DNA of 64,000 bases, taken from NCBI GenBank assembly GCA_963780165.1, contig CAWABB010000007.1, positions 502,942 to 566,941 on the forward strand, given 5' to 3'. Origin of the DNA: CAWABB01 sp963780165. GTDB lineage: Bacteria; Bacteroidota; Ignavibacteria; UBA10030; UBA6906. Shown one piece after another: positions 34,833-43,732 of the stretch (its first letter is position 1; each line of letters starts with the position of its first letter). A model generated the notes under the pieces. It did no database searches. It had not been told where the DNA came from and was given only the letters and a program-made list of their open reading frames with translations. The position numbers and the translations under genes are program-made.

Positions 34833-36329
34833 ATGACTTCCCCTGACCGGCCCGGGAACTTCCTGGGCGCCTATCCGCGCGTCTTCTGGATCGCCAACAT
34901 CATGGAGTTGTTCGAGCGGGCCGCGTACTACGGCCTCAACTCGGTGCTCGCGATCTATCTCACGAACTCGATCGCCGAAGGCGGGCTTGGCTTCTCCGAA
35001 GAATCCGTCGGGTTCCTGCAGGGACTGATCTATGCCTGCACGTACGTGATCCCGATCCTTGGCGGAGCTCTCGCGGACCGGTACGGCTACCGGCGGATGC
35101 TGCTGGTCGCTTTTTCTCTTCTCGCCACCGGATATTTCATTTCGGGGTACACCTCCACGTACGGCATGGTGTTCGCCTCGCTGCTGGTCATGGCCACAGG
35201 GGCCGGGCTGTTCAAGCCGATCATCTCGGGGACGATCGCGCGCACCACGACAGAGAAGACCTCAGGGTTCGGGTTCGGCATCTACTACTGGATGATCAAC
35301 CTGGGCGCTTTTGCGGCTCCGCTGGTCGTGAGTGCCGTCAAGGGGTGGTCGTGGCCGATGGTGTTCACGCTCTCGTCGATCTACTGCGCGCTGATGTTGA
35401 TCCCGGCGATCTTTCTGTACCGAGACCCGCCGAGGCCGGAGAACTCCCGGACCCTGCGCGAAGTCCTGGCCGGCGCCGCTATGGTCCTGGGCGATGCACG
35501 CTTCATGCTCATGATCTTTCTCTATTCCGGATTCTGGATCCTCTATTTTCAGAACTTCGGTTCTGTCCTCTGGTTCCTTCGAGATTTCATCGATCCGACT
35601 CCCGTCAACCAGGCGTTCGCCTCGATCGGCATCCCGCTGCAGTTCGATGCCGAGCACGTCACGGTCATCAACGCCGGGACGATCATTCTCCTGCAGGTGC
35701 TGGTGAGCCGGATCGTGCGCGACCGGAAGCCGCTCCCCACGATGGTCACGGGGATGGTGATTGGCATGCTTGGCTTCATCTGTCTGTCGTTCGCCACAAC
35801 CGTCTGGATCTTCATCCTCGGGATCGCGGTCTTCTCCATGGGGGAAATGACCGCGCACCCGAAGTACTACAGCTACGTCGGGCTCGTCGCGCCGGCGGAT
35901 CGGAAGGCCGTCTACATGGGGTACGCGTTTCTGTACGGTGTCATCGGAAGCCTTCTCGGGTCGAACCTCGGCGGGGTGCTGTACGAGAGCATGCTGAAGC
36001 CGCTCGTCGGCCAGGGGGACGTCGCAGGCGATATTCGCGGCTTCTGGATGCTGTTCGCCGGGATCAACCTGGTGGCGGTCGCCGGGCTTCTCCTCTATAA
36101 CAGATACTTCAGCCACGACACGCCAGAGACAAATGCGAGGGCGCGCAGCATCATGATCGGCATCTACGCGGCGCTCGCCCTGTCCGGGCTGTGGTTCCTT
36201 CAATCATCCGTTTTCGGGCGCGAGACGATTGCGTACCGAACGATGGTTCAGTCCTTCATTATGCTGCTCATCGGAGGCGGCGGGCTGTTCGTCAGCCTGA
36301 GGCGGCCATCGTCAGCGAAGGGTTGGTAG
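34833..36329 (+). CDS. POT family proton-dependent peptide transporter
   Basis: The product is 498 aa with about 12-14 membrane helices. The N-terminal Glu-Leu-Phe-Glu-Arg-Ala-Ala-Tyr-Tyr-Gly matches the ExxERFxYYG signature used for proton coupling. Helix 3 region Gly-Gly-Ala-Leu-Ala-Asp-Arg-Tyr-Gly-Tyr-Arg is the major-facilitator loop motif, and Phe-Lys-Pro is the family motif after helix 4. It probably imports di- or tripeptides with protons. It converges with the DUF255 gene 11 nt away. Confidence 0.88.
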   Translation: MTSPDRPGNFLGAYPRVFWIANIMELFERAAYYGLNSVLAIYLTNSIAEGGLGFSEESVGFLQGLIYACTYVIPILGGALADRYGYRRMLLVAFSLLATGYFISGYTSTYGMVFASLLVMATGAGLFKPIISGTIARTTTEKTSGFGFGIYYWMINLGAFAAPLVVSAVKGWSWPMVFTLSSIYCALMLIPAIFLYRDPPRPENSRTLREVLAGAAMVLGDARFMLMIFLYSGFWILYFQNFGSVLWFLRDFIDPTPVNQAFASIGIPLQFDAEHVTVINAGTIILLQVLVSRIVRDRKPLPTMVTGMVIGMLGFICLSFATTVWIFILGIAVFSMGEMTAHPKYYSYVGLVAPADRKAVYMGYAFLYGVIGSLLGSNLGGVLYESMLKPLVGQGDVAGDIRGFWMLFAGINLVAVAGLLLYNRYFSHDTPETNARARSIMIGIYAALALSGLWFLQSSVFGRETIAYRTMVQSFIMLLIGGGGLFVSLRRPSSAKGW

Positions 36330-36340
36330 AAGCCCACGGC

Positions 36341-38470
36341 TCATGTACGAGGCGGGATCTCACCTGCCAGGGTCCGCGCGAAGTCCTCCGGGTCTGTCGT
36401 CGGGAGTCCGCACGCGAGGTTGCGGCACACATACGCTGTCGCGAGGCCGGACGCGCGCTTTACGTCGGCCAGATACGGGGCCAGCGCGACGAGCTGCGCC
36501 CTCTCCTCCCCTTCTCCCGTCACGATGACGATTCGTCCCGGCACATACCCTTTGCGCGCAACGGCCAGCAGGCGTTCCGTCCCAGGTTCGCCCCGCCGGC
36601 CGGCAATCACAATGTGCACGGGCGGCGAAAGAAGCTGATCGACCGCCGACACCATGTTCGGCATCACGACCGGCTGGTTTGACATCATTCCCGCGAACGC
36701 TGTGAGCGTCCGTTCCGCCCGCGTCAGCCACTCCTGATTGCCCGTCAGATGCCCAAGCCGGATGAGGGTCATCGCCATGACGGAATTTCCGGTCGGCTCC
36801 GCGCCGTCGTACTGCTCTTTCAACCGCACGAAAATGCTCGGGTCAGACGATGGCGTGTCGAAGAACGCTCCCGACGATGAATCCTCGAAGAGTCCAATGG
36901 CCTGCCGCGTGATCTCGATCGCCTGTTCAAGCCACCGGGGCTGGGAGGTCGCGTCGAACAGCTCAATCAGCCCGTGTGCCAGGTTCGCGTAGTCGTCAAG
37001 CTGACCGCTGAATCGAGCCTCCCCGTCACGGTATCGGCGCAGCAACCTGCCGGATTCCGGATCGCGGAGTCTCGCGAGGACAAAATCGCCGGCACGTTCT
37101 GCCGCATCCACCCATTCGGGTGCCCCCAGCGCTGTGCCGGCCCGGCATAGTGCGGCAATCATCAGGCCGTTCCACGATGTGATCACTTTGTCGTCACGAT
37201 GAGGCCGTGGGCGGCGACGGCGCTCGTCGAAGAGCGTCGTGCGCGCGAGCGCAAGCGACAGCTTCACAGCGGCCTCGTCCCGCTGAAACAGCTTCGCGGT
37301 CTCTGCTACCGTCTGAGCAACGTACAGAATATTCTTGCCGTCGAACTCCATCTGCGGATCGTACGGCGCATTCCCCTCTCCCTCAACACCGTAGTAGTAG
37401 CAGAACAGCGGGGCATCCGCACCCAGCACGCGGTCAATCTCGCCTTTTGTCCAGACGTAGAACGCCCCCTCCCCGTGCTCCGCGGGATTCTCGGGCCGGG
37501 CGCTGTCGGCGTCCTCCGCCGAGAGGAACCCGCCCTGGCTCGCGGTCAGGTCACCAAGAACATATCGCACGGTTTCGCGTACGACCGCCGCATAGAACGG
37601 GTTCCCGGTGGCCTGGTGGGCTGCTGAATATGCCCAGACGAGCTGCGCCTGGTCATAGAGCATCTTTTCAAAATGGGGAACACGCCACTCGCCGTCCACG
37701 GAGTACCGGTGGAATCCTCCCCCGATGTGGTCGTACATCCCCCCGAGAGCCATCTTTTGCAGCGTCCGTTCCGTCATCTCGAGCGAGGCGGCGGTCCCTG
37801 TCCGTGCCCAGTGCCGGAGCAGCGCGCCGAAGACCACCGGCCTCGGGAATTTCGGTCCACTCCCAAATCCGCCGAAGACCGGGTCATATGTGCTGCTCAA
37901 CTGTCGCTGGCACTTCATGAGAAGATCCGGGGAGAGTCCCGCAGCCCCTTCGGCTCCCGCCGAACCCGCGGCAACATCGTCGAGGAACCTGGAGAGCGTT
38001 CCGGCGGACTCCATGACCTTGTCGCGTTCCTTGATCCATACATCGCGGATGCGGCGGAGCACGTCTGGGAACCCGGCACGGCCGTACCGGCTCGACGGGG
38101 GGTAGTACGTACCGCCGTAGAACGGCCTGAGGTCCGGCGTCAGGAACATTGACATCGGCCAGCCCCCGTTCTGGCCCATGGCCTGCAGCGAGGTCATGTA
38201 GATGCGGTCGACGTCCGGCCGCTCTTCGCGGTCTACCTTGATCGCAACGAAGTGTTCGTTCAGGATCGCCGCGATGTCCGGGTTCTCAAACGACTCGTGC
38301 TCCATCACATGGCACCAGTGGCACGTCGAGTACCCGATCGAGAGGAAGATCGGCCTGTCCTCCTGGCGAGCCCTGGCGAACGCCTGCTCGCCCCAGGGGT
38401 ACCAGTCCACGGGGTTATTGGCGTGCTGCAGGAGATAGGGACTCTTCTCGCTCTTCAAACGGTTGGGCAT
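36341..38470 (-). CDS. DUF255 protein (YyaL/SPATA20-like): thioredoxin-like domain plus six-hairpin domain
   Basis: The product is 709 aa. The N-terminal signature Ser-Pro-Tyr-Leu-Leu-Gln-His-Ala-x-Asn-Pro-Val-Asp-Trp-Tyr-Pro-Trp is followed by Ser-Thr-Cys-His-Trp-Cys-His-Val-Met (CxxC active site, about residue 49). Asp-Arg-Glu-Glu-Arg-Pro-Asp and Gly-Gly-Trp-Pro follow. From about residue 190 it is an (alpha/alpha) glycosidase-like barrel. The family is widespread and its reaction is not settled. Cytoplasmic: no signal peptide. Confidence 0.93.
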   Translation of the reverse strand: MPNRLKSEKSPYLLQHANNPVDWYPWGEQAFARARQEDRPIFLSIGYSTCHWCHVMEHESFENPDIAAILNEHFVAIKVDREERPDVDRIYMTSLQAMGQNGGWPMSMFLTPDLRPFYGGTYYPPSSRYGRAGFPDVLRRIRDVWIKERDKVMESAGTLSRFLDDVAAGSAGAEGAAGLSPDLLMKCQRQLSSTYDPVFGGFGSGPKFPRPVVFGALLRHWARTGTAASLEMTERTLQKMALGGMYDHIGGGFHRYSVDGEWRVPHFEKMLYDQAQLVWAYSAAHQATGNPFYAAVVRETVRYVLGDLTASQGGFLSAEDADSARPENPAEHGEGAFYVWTKGEIDRVLGADAPLFCYYYGVEGEGNAPYDPQMEFDGKNILYVAQTVAETAKLFQRDEAAVKLSLALARTTLFDERRRRPRPHRDDKVITSWNGLMIAALCRAGTALGAPEWVDAAERAGDFVLARLRDPESGRLLRRYRDGEARFSGQLDDYANLAHGLIELFDATSQPRWLEQAIEITRQAIGLFEDSSSGAFFDTPSSDPSIFVRLKEQYDGAEPTGNSVMAMTLIRLGHLTGNQEWLTRAERTLTAFAGMMSNQPVVMPNMVSAVDQLLSPPVHIVIAGRRGEPGTERLLAVARKGYVPGRIVIVTGEGEERAQLVALAPYLADVKRASGLATAYVCRNLACGLPTTDPEDFARTLAGEIPPRT

Positions 38471-38650
38471 CAGTCATCCTTAGCAAATCGGAAGCATGAT
38501 AGGCATCCCCCTTTTCAAACGCAATTTCGCGTGCCGATCCGGCGACATCATCGGTTGCCGGAGGATTGTTGAACGTTCTCCTTGACAATAGGAAGACGAT
38601 CCACTAGGTTGCTAGCACAATAGACAAGTAGGATCGCCAGCTGGACGAAT

Positions 38651-40246
38651 ATGTCCGCCCCTGACACAGCGGATCCTGAGGAGGGCTGGGTCGGACGCAG
38701 TTACAGTCCGGACCTTCTCCTCTCCTTCGAGCGAACGCTCTCAGAATTCTCGGCCAGTCTGATCCAGATTTCGGGCGACATGTTTGACGCCCAGATCGTG
38801 GAAGGACTGAAGTCGATCGCCCGCTTCTTCAACGTCGAGCGGTGCACCCTCACAGAGTATCTGCCTGAGACCCTCGAGACCCACTGCCGCTATTCGTATG
38901 CGCCGGACGGGCTTCCTGCCATACCCCCGATGAGGACCGATCTCCTCTTCCCCTGGGCAACGTCGCAGCTTCGCGCAAATCGACCTTTGATACTCCACTA
39001 CCCACACGGCTTCCCGCCAGAGGCGGAGGTGGATCTCCGGAATGCGGCGATGGGGAAATTCAAGTCCAGCATCAGCCTCCCCATCGTCATAGATGGCGGT
39101 GTCCGATTCACACTGACCGCAGCGTCGCTCACCCAGCACCGGGATTGGCCGGAGGAGCTGGTGCCCCGGTTACGACTTTTCGGGGAGATCCTGGCAAACG
39201 CTCTTCTCCGAAAACGACGGGAGGACGAGGTCCGGCGGCATAAAGAATCCGCCGAGCAGGAGAACATCTCGCTGCGCGAGGCCATGCAGCTTCAGACGGA
39301 GCACGGGGAGATCATAGGGAAGAGCGACGCGCTTCAGTACGTCCTGTACAGAGTGGAGCGAGTTGCCCGAACCGACGCCACTGTTCTGCTTCTGGGTGAA
39401 ACAGGGGTCGGGAAAGAGCTCTTCGCGAGGGCAATTCATCGCGCCAGCACCAGGAAGGACAGGCCCCTCCTGAAGGTCGATTGCGCAGCGCTGGCGCCGT
39501 CTCTTATCGAGAGCGAACTCTTCGGACACGAACGCGGGGCATTCACGGGTGCGGCAGCTACCCGCAAAGGGCGATTCGAGATCGCTAACGGTGGAACGGT
39601 CTTCCTGGACGAAGTCGGCGAACTCTCCCCCGAACTCCAGGTGAAGCTCCTCAGGGTTCTCGAAGACGGGTTTGTGGAGAGAGTCGGGGCAGCACAACCC
39701 ATCAAGGTGAACGTGCGGATCATCGCGGCCACGAACAGAGATCTCGAGGAAGATATCCAGGAAGGGCGATTCCGGCAGGATCTGTTCTACCGGCTCAACG
39801 CGTTTCCACTCACAATCCCGCCACTCCGTGAGCGCCGTTCCGACATCCCCCAGCTGGTCGACCACTTTGTGCGCGTCTTCTGCTTGCGCCATTCCCGTCC
39901 GATTCTGCGGGTCACGCGGCCAACGCTCAAGATGCTCCAGGAGTACGCGTGGCCGGGCAATGTGAGGGAACTTGAGAACATCGTTGAACGGGCGGTCATC
40001 ACAAGCGAGGGGAGTACGCTCCACGTACAGCCCCTGACCCCCCAGATGCCCGTGAAACCTTCGGCGCGCAATTTGAAACCGCTTGCGGAGGTCGAGAAAG
40101 ACCATATCCTCACTGTGCTCGAGAAGACACTCTGGAGGATCGAGGGACAGGCGGGAGCTGCTCGCATCCTGGGTCTTCATCCCGACACGCTCCGCCACCG
40201 GATGAAGAAGCTCCAGATCAGCAGACCCAGGGTTGTCGATCGCTAG
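38651..40246 (+). CDS. Sigma-54-dependent transcriptional activator (GAF + AAA+ + Fis-type HTH)
   Basis: The product is 531 aa. A GAF-like sensor occupies about residues 25-185, followed by a short coiled linker. The AAA+ domain (about 215-440) has Walker A Gly-Glu-Thr-Gly-Val-Gly-Lys-Glu at about 249, Gly-Ala-Phe-Thr-Gly-Ala at about 295 (sigma-54 contact), Asp-Glu in Walker B, and the Arg-x-Asp-Leu-Tyr/Phe-Tyr-Arg-Leu sensor. The C-terminal HTH (about 495-528) is of the Fis type. The layout is FhlA-like, with no receiver domain, so it senses a small molecule or redox state directly. A TTGACA-like box lies about 70 nt upstream, but its -10 partner is poor. Targets are unknown; the next plus-strand genes are 200 nt away. 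Confidence 0.92.
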   Translation: MSAPDTADPEEGWVGRSYSPDLLLSFERTLSEFSASLIQISGDMFDAQIVEGLKSIARFFNVERCTLTEYLPETLETHCRYSYAPDGLPAIPPMRTDLLFPWATSQLRANRPLILHYPHGFPPEAEVDLRNAAMGKFKSSISLPIVIDGGVRFTLTAASLTQHRDWPEELVPRLRLFGEILANALLRKRREDEVRRHKESAEQENISLREAMQLQTEHGEIIGKSDALQYVLYRVERVARTDATVLLLGETGVGKELFARAIHRASTRKDRPLLKVDCAALAPSLIESELFGHERGAFTGAAATRKGRFEIANGGTVFLDEVGELSPELQVKLLRVLEDGFVERVGAAQPIKVNVRIIAATNRDLEEDIQEGRFRQDLFYRLNAFPLTIPPLRERRSDIPQLVDHFVRVFCLRHSRPILRVTRPTLKMLQEYAWPGNVRELENIVERAVITSEGSTLHVQPLTPQMPVKPSARNLKPLAEVEKDHILTVLEKTLWRIEGQAGAARILGLHPDTLRHRMKKLQISRPRVVDR

Positions 40247-40442
40247 TGTACCTCCCCCCCTGCTTCTCACGCCCGTTCACTGCCGAAGATCTTCGGCGAA
40301 ACCAGAATATATGCGGGTCTCCTGGCCCGCTTCGGTCGCCTCACTCACACCGTGCTCTTCACTAACCTGTTGTAGGTCAACAACCTCTCGTCAATTCACC
40401 CAGGCGGCCAAGCGTTGGTACGGGCTTTGTAATCTCGGTGGC

Positions 40443-40718
40443 ATGATCGAGGTGCGGGTGACCTTGAAGCCGAAGGCGGGAAAGCATACCGAGATCCACC
40501 AGACGCTGGAGAGCATCGCCGCTGCAATCCTCACGCGCCGGGGGTGTCTCGGCTGCGAATACAGGGCGTATAAGGATGGCAGCTCTCTTACACTGGTTCA
40601 GACGTGGTCAGATCATGCTGCCGTGGACTCCTACTTCCAGTCGCGAGAGCACAGGGCATTGATCGGCGCCATGGGGACGCTCTGTGCAGAGCACGCGTTC
40701 TCGATCGAGGTTCGATAG
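40443..40718 (+). CDS. Antibiotic-biosynthesis-monooxygenase (ABM) domain protein
   Basis: The product is 91 aa, a single dimeric alpha/beta-barrel domain: Val-Arg-Val-Thr-Leu-Lys-Pro-Lys-Ala-Gly-Lys, then Gly-Cys-Leu-Gly-Cys-Glu-Tyr, then Leu-Val-Gln-Thr-Trp-Ser-Asp and Tyr-Phe-Gln-Ser-Arg-Glu-His. The start has GGTGG upstream; a longer in-frame start would add non-homologous sequence. Such proteins oxidise small quinones or degrade haem, or have no known substrate. It lies 34 nt before a cytochrome c gene. The 195 bases before it hold nothing recognisable. Confidence 0.8.
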   Translation: MIEVRVTLKPKAGKHTEIHQTLESIAAAILTRRGCLGCEYRAYKDGSSLTLVQTWSDHAAVDSYFQSREHRALIGAMGTLCAEHAFSIEVR

Positions 40719-40752
40719 TTCATCTGTTCATTCAAAAATCCAGAGGTGTACA

Positions 40753-41343
40753 ATGCACCGGGTCCGCCACCGTCTCTTCTATGGTATCGCCGCGTGTGTC
40801 GTCGCGGCCGCGGCATTAGCGCTTGCCGCCTCAGGGGCAACGAAACCCAACAAATCGTCGATGGAGCAGGTAGAACGCGGTCGCTATCTCGTCAATCTCG
40901 GCGGCTGCAACCACTGCCATTCGCCGAAGGCGATGGGTCCGAACGGACCTATCCCTCACCCGCTGAAGACACTGTCAGGCCACATCGCAGAGTCGAACCT
41001 GCCCGAGATCCCGAAGGGGGTTATCGGTCCGGACAAGTGGATGGGGATCACGAACTCGGACATGACCGCCTGGGTCGGACCGTGGGGAGTTTCCTTCGCA
41101 GCGAACCTCACGCCTGACCCTGCGACCGGAATCGGGGCCTGGACGGAGGATGTGTTCATCAAGTCGATGCGGACCGGCAAGCACATGGGCACCGGGCGCC
41201 AGATCCTCCCGCCCATGCCGTGGGAAGATATCGGAAAACTCAACGATCAGGATCTGAAAGACGTGTTCGCGTATCTCAAGTCGATTCCCGCGGTCAGGAA
41301 TGCGGTGCCGCAGCCGATTCCGCCGGCAGGAGACAAACGATAG
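40753..41343 (+). CDS. Monohaem c-type cytochrome, exported
   Basis: The product is 196 aa. ATG 40753 follows AGAGGTG. An N-terminal hydrophobic segment (about residues 9-28) is a signal or anchor. The haem site Cys-Asn-His-Cys-His is at about residue 52 within Gly-Arg-Tyr-Leu-Val-x-Leu-Gly-Gly, and a likely axial Met is in Leu-Pro-Pro-Met-Pro-Trp (about 155). The C-terminal Leu-x-Asp-Val-Phe-Ala-Tyr-Leu-Lys-Ser-Ile-Pro-Ala-Val is typical of class I cytochromes. It probably transfers electrons in the periplasm. The redox partner is not evident nearby. Confidence 0.88.
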   Translation: MHRVRHRLFYGIAACVVAAAALALAASGATKPNKSSMEQVERGRYLVNLGGCNHCHSPKAMGPNGPIPHPLKTLSGHIAESNLPEIPKGVIGPDKWMGITNSDMTAWVGPWGVSFAANLTPDPATGIGAWTEDVFIKSMRTGKHMGTGRQILPPMPWEDIGKLNDQDLKDVFAYLKSIPAVRNAVPQPIPPAGDKR

Positions 41344-41571
41344 GGAATCATTGCGCCGGGGGGTGGTGGGGGCATGATGGGATGAGGGGCGCTCCGGCGC
41401 ACGATTTTACGTCCGACGTTCGAGCGGGTTCCTGCTCACTGCGATGGTCAGCGAACAGAACAGTCTGGCAGTGAGACTGTTCACGCTCCTCCACATGGAG
41501 GTCAATCCCGGATAGCATCGGGTGCCCGGCTCAGACCATGAGCCGCGAGGTATCGAGTCCACCAGAAACGC

Positions 41572-41605
41572 AAGGGCTGTCCCAACAGTGTAGGGGACAG
41601 CCCTT
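41572..41605 (-). terminator. Hairpin terminator downstream of the frameshifted secreted-protein gene
   Basis: A 12-bp stem (AAGGGCTGTCCC with its complement) and 10-nt loop lies 30 nt after the stop at 41635. The T run on the minus strand is short. The region 41344-41571 holds no gene I can see. Confidence 0.6.
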
Positions 41606-41634
41606 TGTCATTCGTGCCTCTTTCGCTGCAACCG

Positions 41635-42094
41635 CTATTTCTCCGTCACCACCGTGATGACGGTGACATCGCGAATATCGCCCATCCTCACCTTCCCACC
41701 AACCATCGCCATGCTCCCCACGAACGGCCGCTGGATGTGCGCCCACGCATTCGACGCGATGATGTCTTTTGTTCCGTCGAAGATGATGTACATCTCTTTG
41801 ATCGGCTCCCCGGACGGGAGCTTCTTCATGCTCGTCTGGCTTGGTTGACGGCGGGTGGGTCTCCTTCCCCTTCGCGAGGTAATAGGCGGTCACTTTCTCG
41901 TAACCGTCACCCGTCATGTAGACCGTAGCTTTCAGCATCGACGCCTTCTTCTCGCCCAGGGACTTCAGCATTGTCGTCGCGGTCTGCGATGCCTTCTCGT
42001 CGATCTTCGCGCCCGGGTACGGCTTGAGGGCTACCGTGGCAGCGACTGCAGTGCACGTGAGGGCCACGGCAACGAGGGTCATGAAGCGGACCAT
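41635..42094 (-). pseudogene. Small exported protein of unknown function with one frameshift
   Basis: ATG 42094 follows AGGAGGATGT. The signal peptide (Leu-Val-Ala-Val-Ala-Leu-Thr) is followed by Lys-Pro-Tyr-Pro-Gly-Ala-Lys-Ile-Asp-Glu. The frame shifts by one base near 41845: Pro-Ser-Thr-Lys continues as Gln-Thr-Ser-Met-Lys-Lys-Leu-Pro-Ser-Gly in the second frame if one C is removed. The repaired protein of about 152 aa ends Val-Ile-Thr-Val-Val-Thr-Glu-Lys at 41635. In the unrepaired frame the tail turns into His/Arg-rich sequence unlike a protein. Function unknown. Confidence 0.65.
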
Positions 42095-42315
42095 ACATCC
42101 TCCTGATTCTGAATGGGATAAAGATCTGCGAGATTGCCACCCAGCTTCAAACTGAAGTAGAAGTTCTCGGATGCGACGTCCTCCCCGACGAGAAGCACGA
42201 GGAGCGCTGCCTGGCTTCGTGCAGTGGGAGGAATGGCGAAGATGGCAGCAATCAGCATAACGGCGGCAAAGAAGAACCTTCTCGCCCTGATGAGGGCACC
42301 TCCCAATCCGAGCAT
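42079..42315 (-). CDS. Truncated outer-membrane protein remnant
   Basis: The product is 78 aa. ATG 42315 has a strong AAGGAG 6 nt upstream, so the 5' end is genuine. A signal-like segment (Ala-Ala-Val-Met-Leu-Ile-Ala-Ala-Ile-Phe-Ala, ending about residue 35) is followed by Leu-Leu-Val-Gly-Glu-Asp-Val-Ala-Ser-Glu-Asn-Phe-Tyr-Phe-Ser-Leu-Lys-Leu-Gly. This resembles the first strand of a larger barrel, and then the frame stops. The ribosome-binding site of the next gene lies inside its last codons. Most likely a barrel gene whose body was lost. Confidence 0.5.
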   Translation of the reverse strand: MLGLGGALIRARRFFFAAVMLIAAIFAIPPTARSQAALLVLLVGEDVASENFYFSLKLGGNLADLYPIQNQEDVWSAS

Positions 42316-42373
42316 AGACGTCTCCTTGCGATGCCTGGTGTGCGAGGGGAGGGATTGCAGCTATTCAGGAAGC

Positions 42374-42405
42374 AAAAAAGCCCTCCACGAACAGTGGAAG
42401 GCTTT
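42374..42405 (-). terminator. Rho-independent terminator of tRNA-Ala
   Basis: A 12-bp stem with one mismatch (AAAGCCCTCCAC with GTGGAAGGCTTT) and loop GAACA is followed on the minus strand by six T. It starts directly after the tRNA 3' end. Confidence 0.88.
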
Positions 42406-42406
42406 G

Positions 42407-42479
42407 TGGAGCTGAGGGGGATCGAACCCCTGACCTCGTGAATGCCATTCACGCGCTCTCCCAGCTGAGCTACAGCCCC
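42407..42479 (-). tRNA. tRNA-Ala(GGC)
   Basis: 73 nt. Acceptor GGGGCTG/CAGCTCC (one G-U), D arm AGCTCAGCTGGGAGAGC, anticodon stem CGTGA/TCACG with loop ATGGCAT (anticodon GGC), T stem AGGGG with TTCGATC, discriminator A. CCA is not encoded (ACA follows). Confidence 0.97.
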
Positions 42480-42651
42480 GTGCACTTGGCGATGGGCGAC
42501 GGCAGCGCGCCAATCATCAAGTTCAACCTACAAATATAGCAAAATGCTTCAGGTATGTCAAACAACGCGCCTCCGGCGTTCATTGAAAATCCATGCCCAT
42601 TTTCGTATTATAAGAGATATTCCGGTCTGCAATTCACCCACAGGGCTGCAC

Positions 42652-43320
42652 ATGGACGATATTGGGCGCGCATTCACATTCCCCTTCAAGGACCCGCAGT
42701 GGTTCGTGAAGTTTCTCATCGGCTGCCTGATGTGCATACTTGCCGTTTTCGGGATCGGCTTCTTCATCCTCGCCGGCTATTTCATACAGATCACGCAGCG
42801 GGCGATGAGGAATGAAGAACGGGTGCTGCCCGACTGGGATGGCATCGGTCAGAAACTCGTTCTGGGGATCAAGATCGTTATCGTCTACCTCGTCTACCTC
42901 CTTCCTGTTATCTTGCTGATGATCCCGTTGTTCCCGCTCGCGATCCTGACCGACCGCCCGGAAGCCGGCGACATTGTCGGCCTTTTCAGCCTGGTGTACT
43001 TTTTCGGGTTCGTGCTCCTCATCGTACCGTACAGCATCGCGCTGACCATCGCCTCCCCGATCATCAACTACAGGTTTGCCCTGAACGAGAGTATCGGCGA
43101 TGCGCTCGATATCGGAGCCATCTTCAAGGATTTCGGGAAGAACTGGCAGAACGTACTCGTGGTCGTGCTCATTACGATCGGCGTCCAGTCGTTCGCGTGG
43201 GTCGGCGTGGTCATGTTTCTCGTCGGCGTGCTGTTCACTATGTTGTATTCCTACATGGTGCCGGCGTACCTCAGCGGCATGCTGTACCATGACATCGTGC
43301 GAAAGGAGCGGGTCGTCTGA
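42652..43320 (+). CDS. DUF4013 integral membrane protein
   Basis: The product is 222 aa. It begins Asp-Asp-Ile-Gly-Arg-Ala-Phe-Thr-Phe-Pro-Phe-Lys-Asp-Pro and has about five or six membrane helices, with Gly-Tyr-Phe-Ile-Gln-Ile-Thr-Gln-Arg and Leu-Pro-Asp-Trp-Asp after the first. These are standard DUF4013 features. The function of the family is unknown. Its stop is separated by one base from the start of the next gene, so the two are probably co-translated. Confidence 0.85.
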   Translation: MDDIGRAFTFPFKDPQWFVKFLIGCLMCILAVFGIGFFILAGYFIQITQRAMRNEERVLPDWDGIGQKLVLGIKIVIVYLVYLLPVILLMIPLFPLAILTDRPEAGDIVGLFSLVYFFGFVLLIVPYSIALTIASPIINYRFALNESIGDALDIGAIFKDFGKNWQNVLVVVLITIGVQSFAWVGVVMFLVGVLFTMLYSYMVPAYLSGMLYHDIVRKERVV

Positions 43321-43321
43321 G

Positions 43322-43717
43322 ATGAGGCGTCTCCTGTGTGTCGCTGGATTGGCGGTGGCGGCGGCGACCGGCATACGGTGCAGTGACAGCAGCAGTCCGA
43401 CGGGATCCAACATTGTATTTCCCCCGAACAATGTCAGCTTCGGGGCGCACGTCCAGCCGCTCTTCAACGAAACGTGCGCCTTCACAGGCTGCCACGGCGA
43501 CAATCAGCCCGCCGCGGGCCTCCGGCTTACGAGCTACGATAATCTCATGTTCAATCCGTTGCAGGTAGTGATTCAGGGAAAGCCCGACGAGAGCATCCTG
43601 GTTCTCCGGATCGAGGGACGCCTCGGCTCCAGAATGCCCCTTAACCGGCCCGCGCTCACCCAGAACCAGATCAACGGCATCCGCACGTGGATCGCCGAAG
43701 GCGCCCTGAACAACTGA
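43322..43717 (+). CDS. Lipoprotein with a single CX4CH haem-like motif
   Basis: The product is 131 aa. A lipoprotein signal (Gly-Leu-Ala-Val-Ala-Ala-Ala-Thr-Gly-Ile-Arg-Cys) is followed by Val-Gln-Pro-Leu-Phe-Asn-Glu-Thr-Cys-Ala-Phe-Thr-Gly-Cys-His-Gly-Asp (about residue 46). This is a widened haem c motif seen in other cytochrome-like lipoproteins of this bacterial group. The C-terminal Arg-Met-Pro (Ser-Arg-Met-Pro-Leu) could give an axial Met, and the terminal Ile-Arg-Thr-Trp-Ile-Ala-Glu-Gly-Ala is typical of cytochrome c ends. Probably a periplasmic electron carrier. Start follows GAG directly after the DUF4013 stop. Confidence 0.75.
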   Translation: MRRLLCVAGLAVAAATGIRCSDSSSPTGSNIVFPPNNVSFGAHVQPLFNETCAFTGCHGDNQPAAGLRLTSYDNLMFNPLQVVIQGKPDESILVLRIEGRLGSRMPLNRPALTQNQINGIRTWIAEGALNN

Positions 43718-43732
43718 CCCGCATCCCTCGCA

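Noticed and set aside
39170..40270. 366-codon minus-strand frame opposite the sigma-54 activator
   Set aside because: Shadow of a gene with intact AAA+ motifs.
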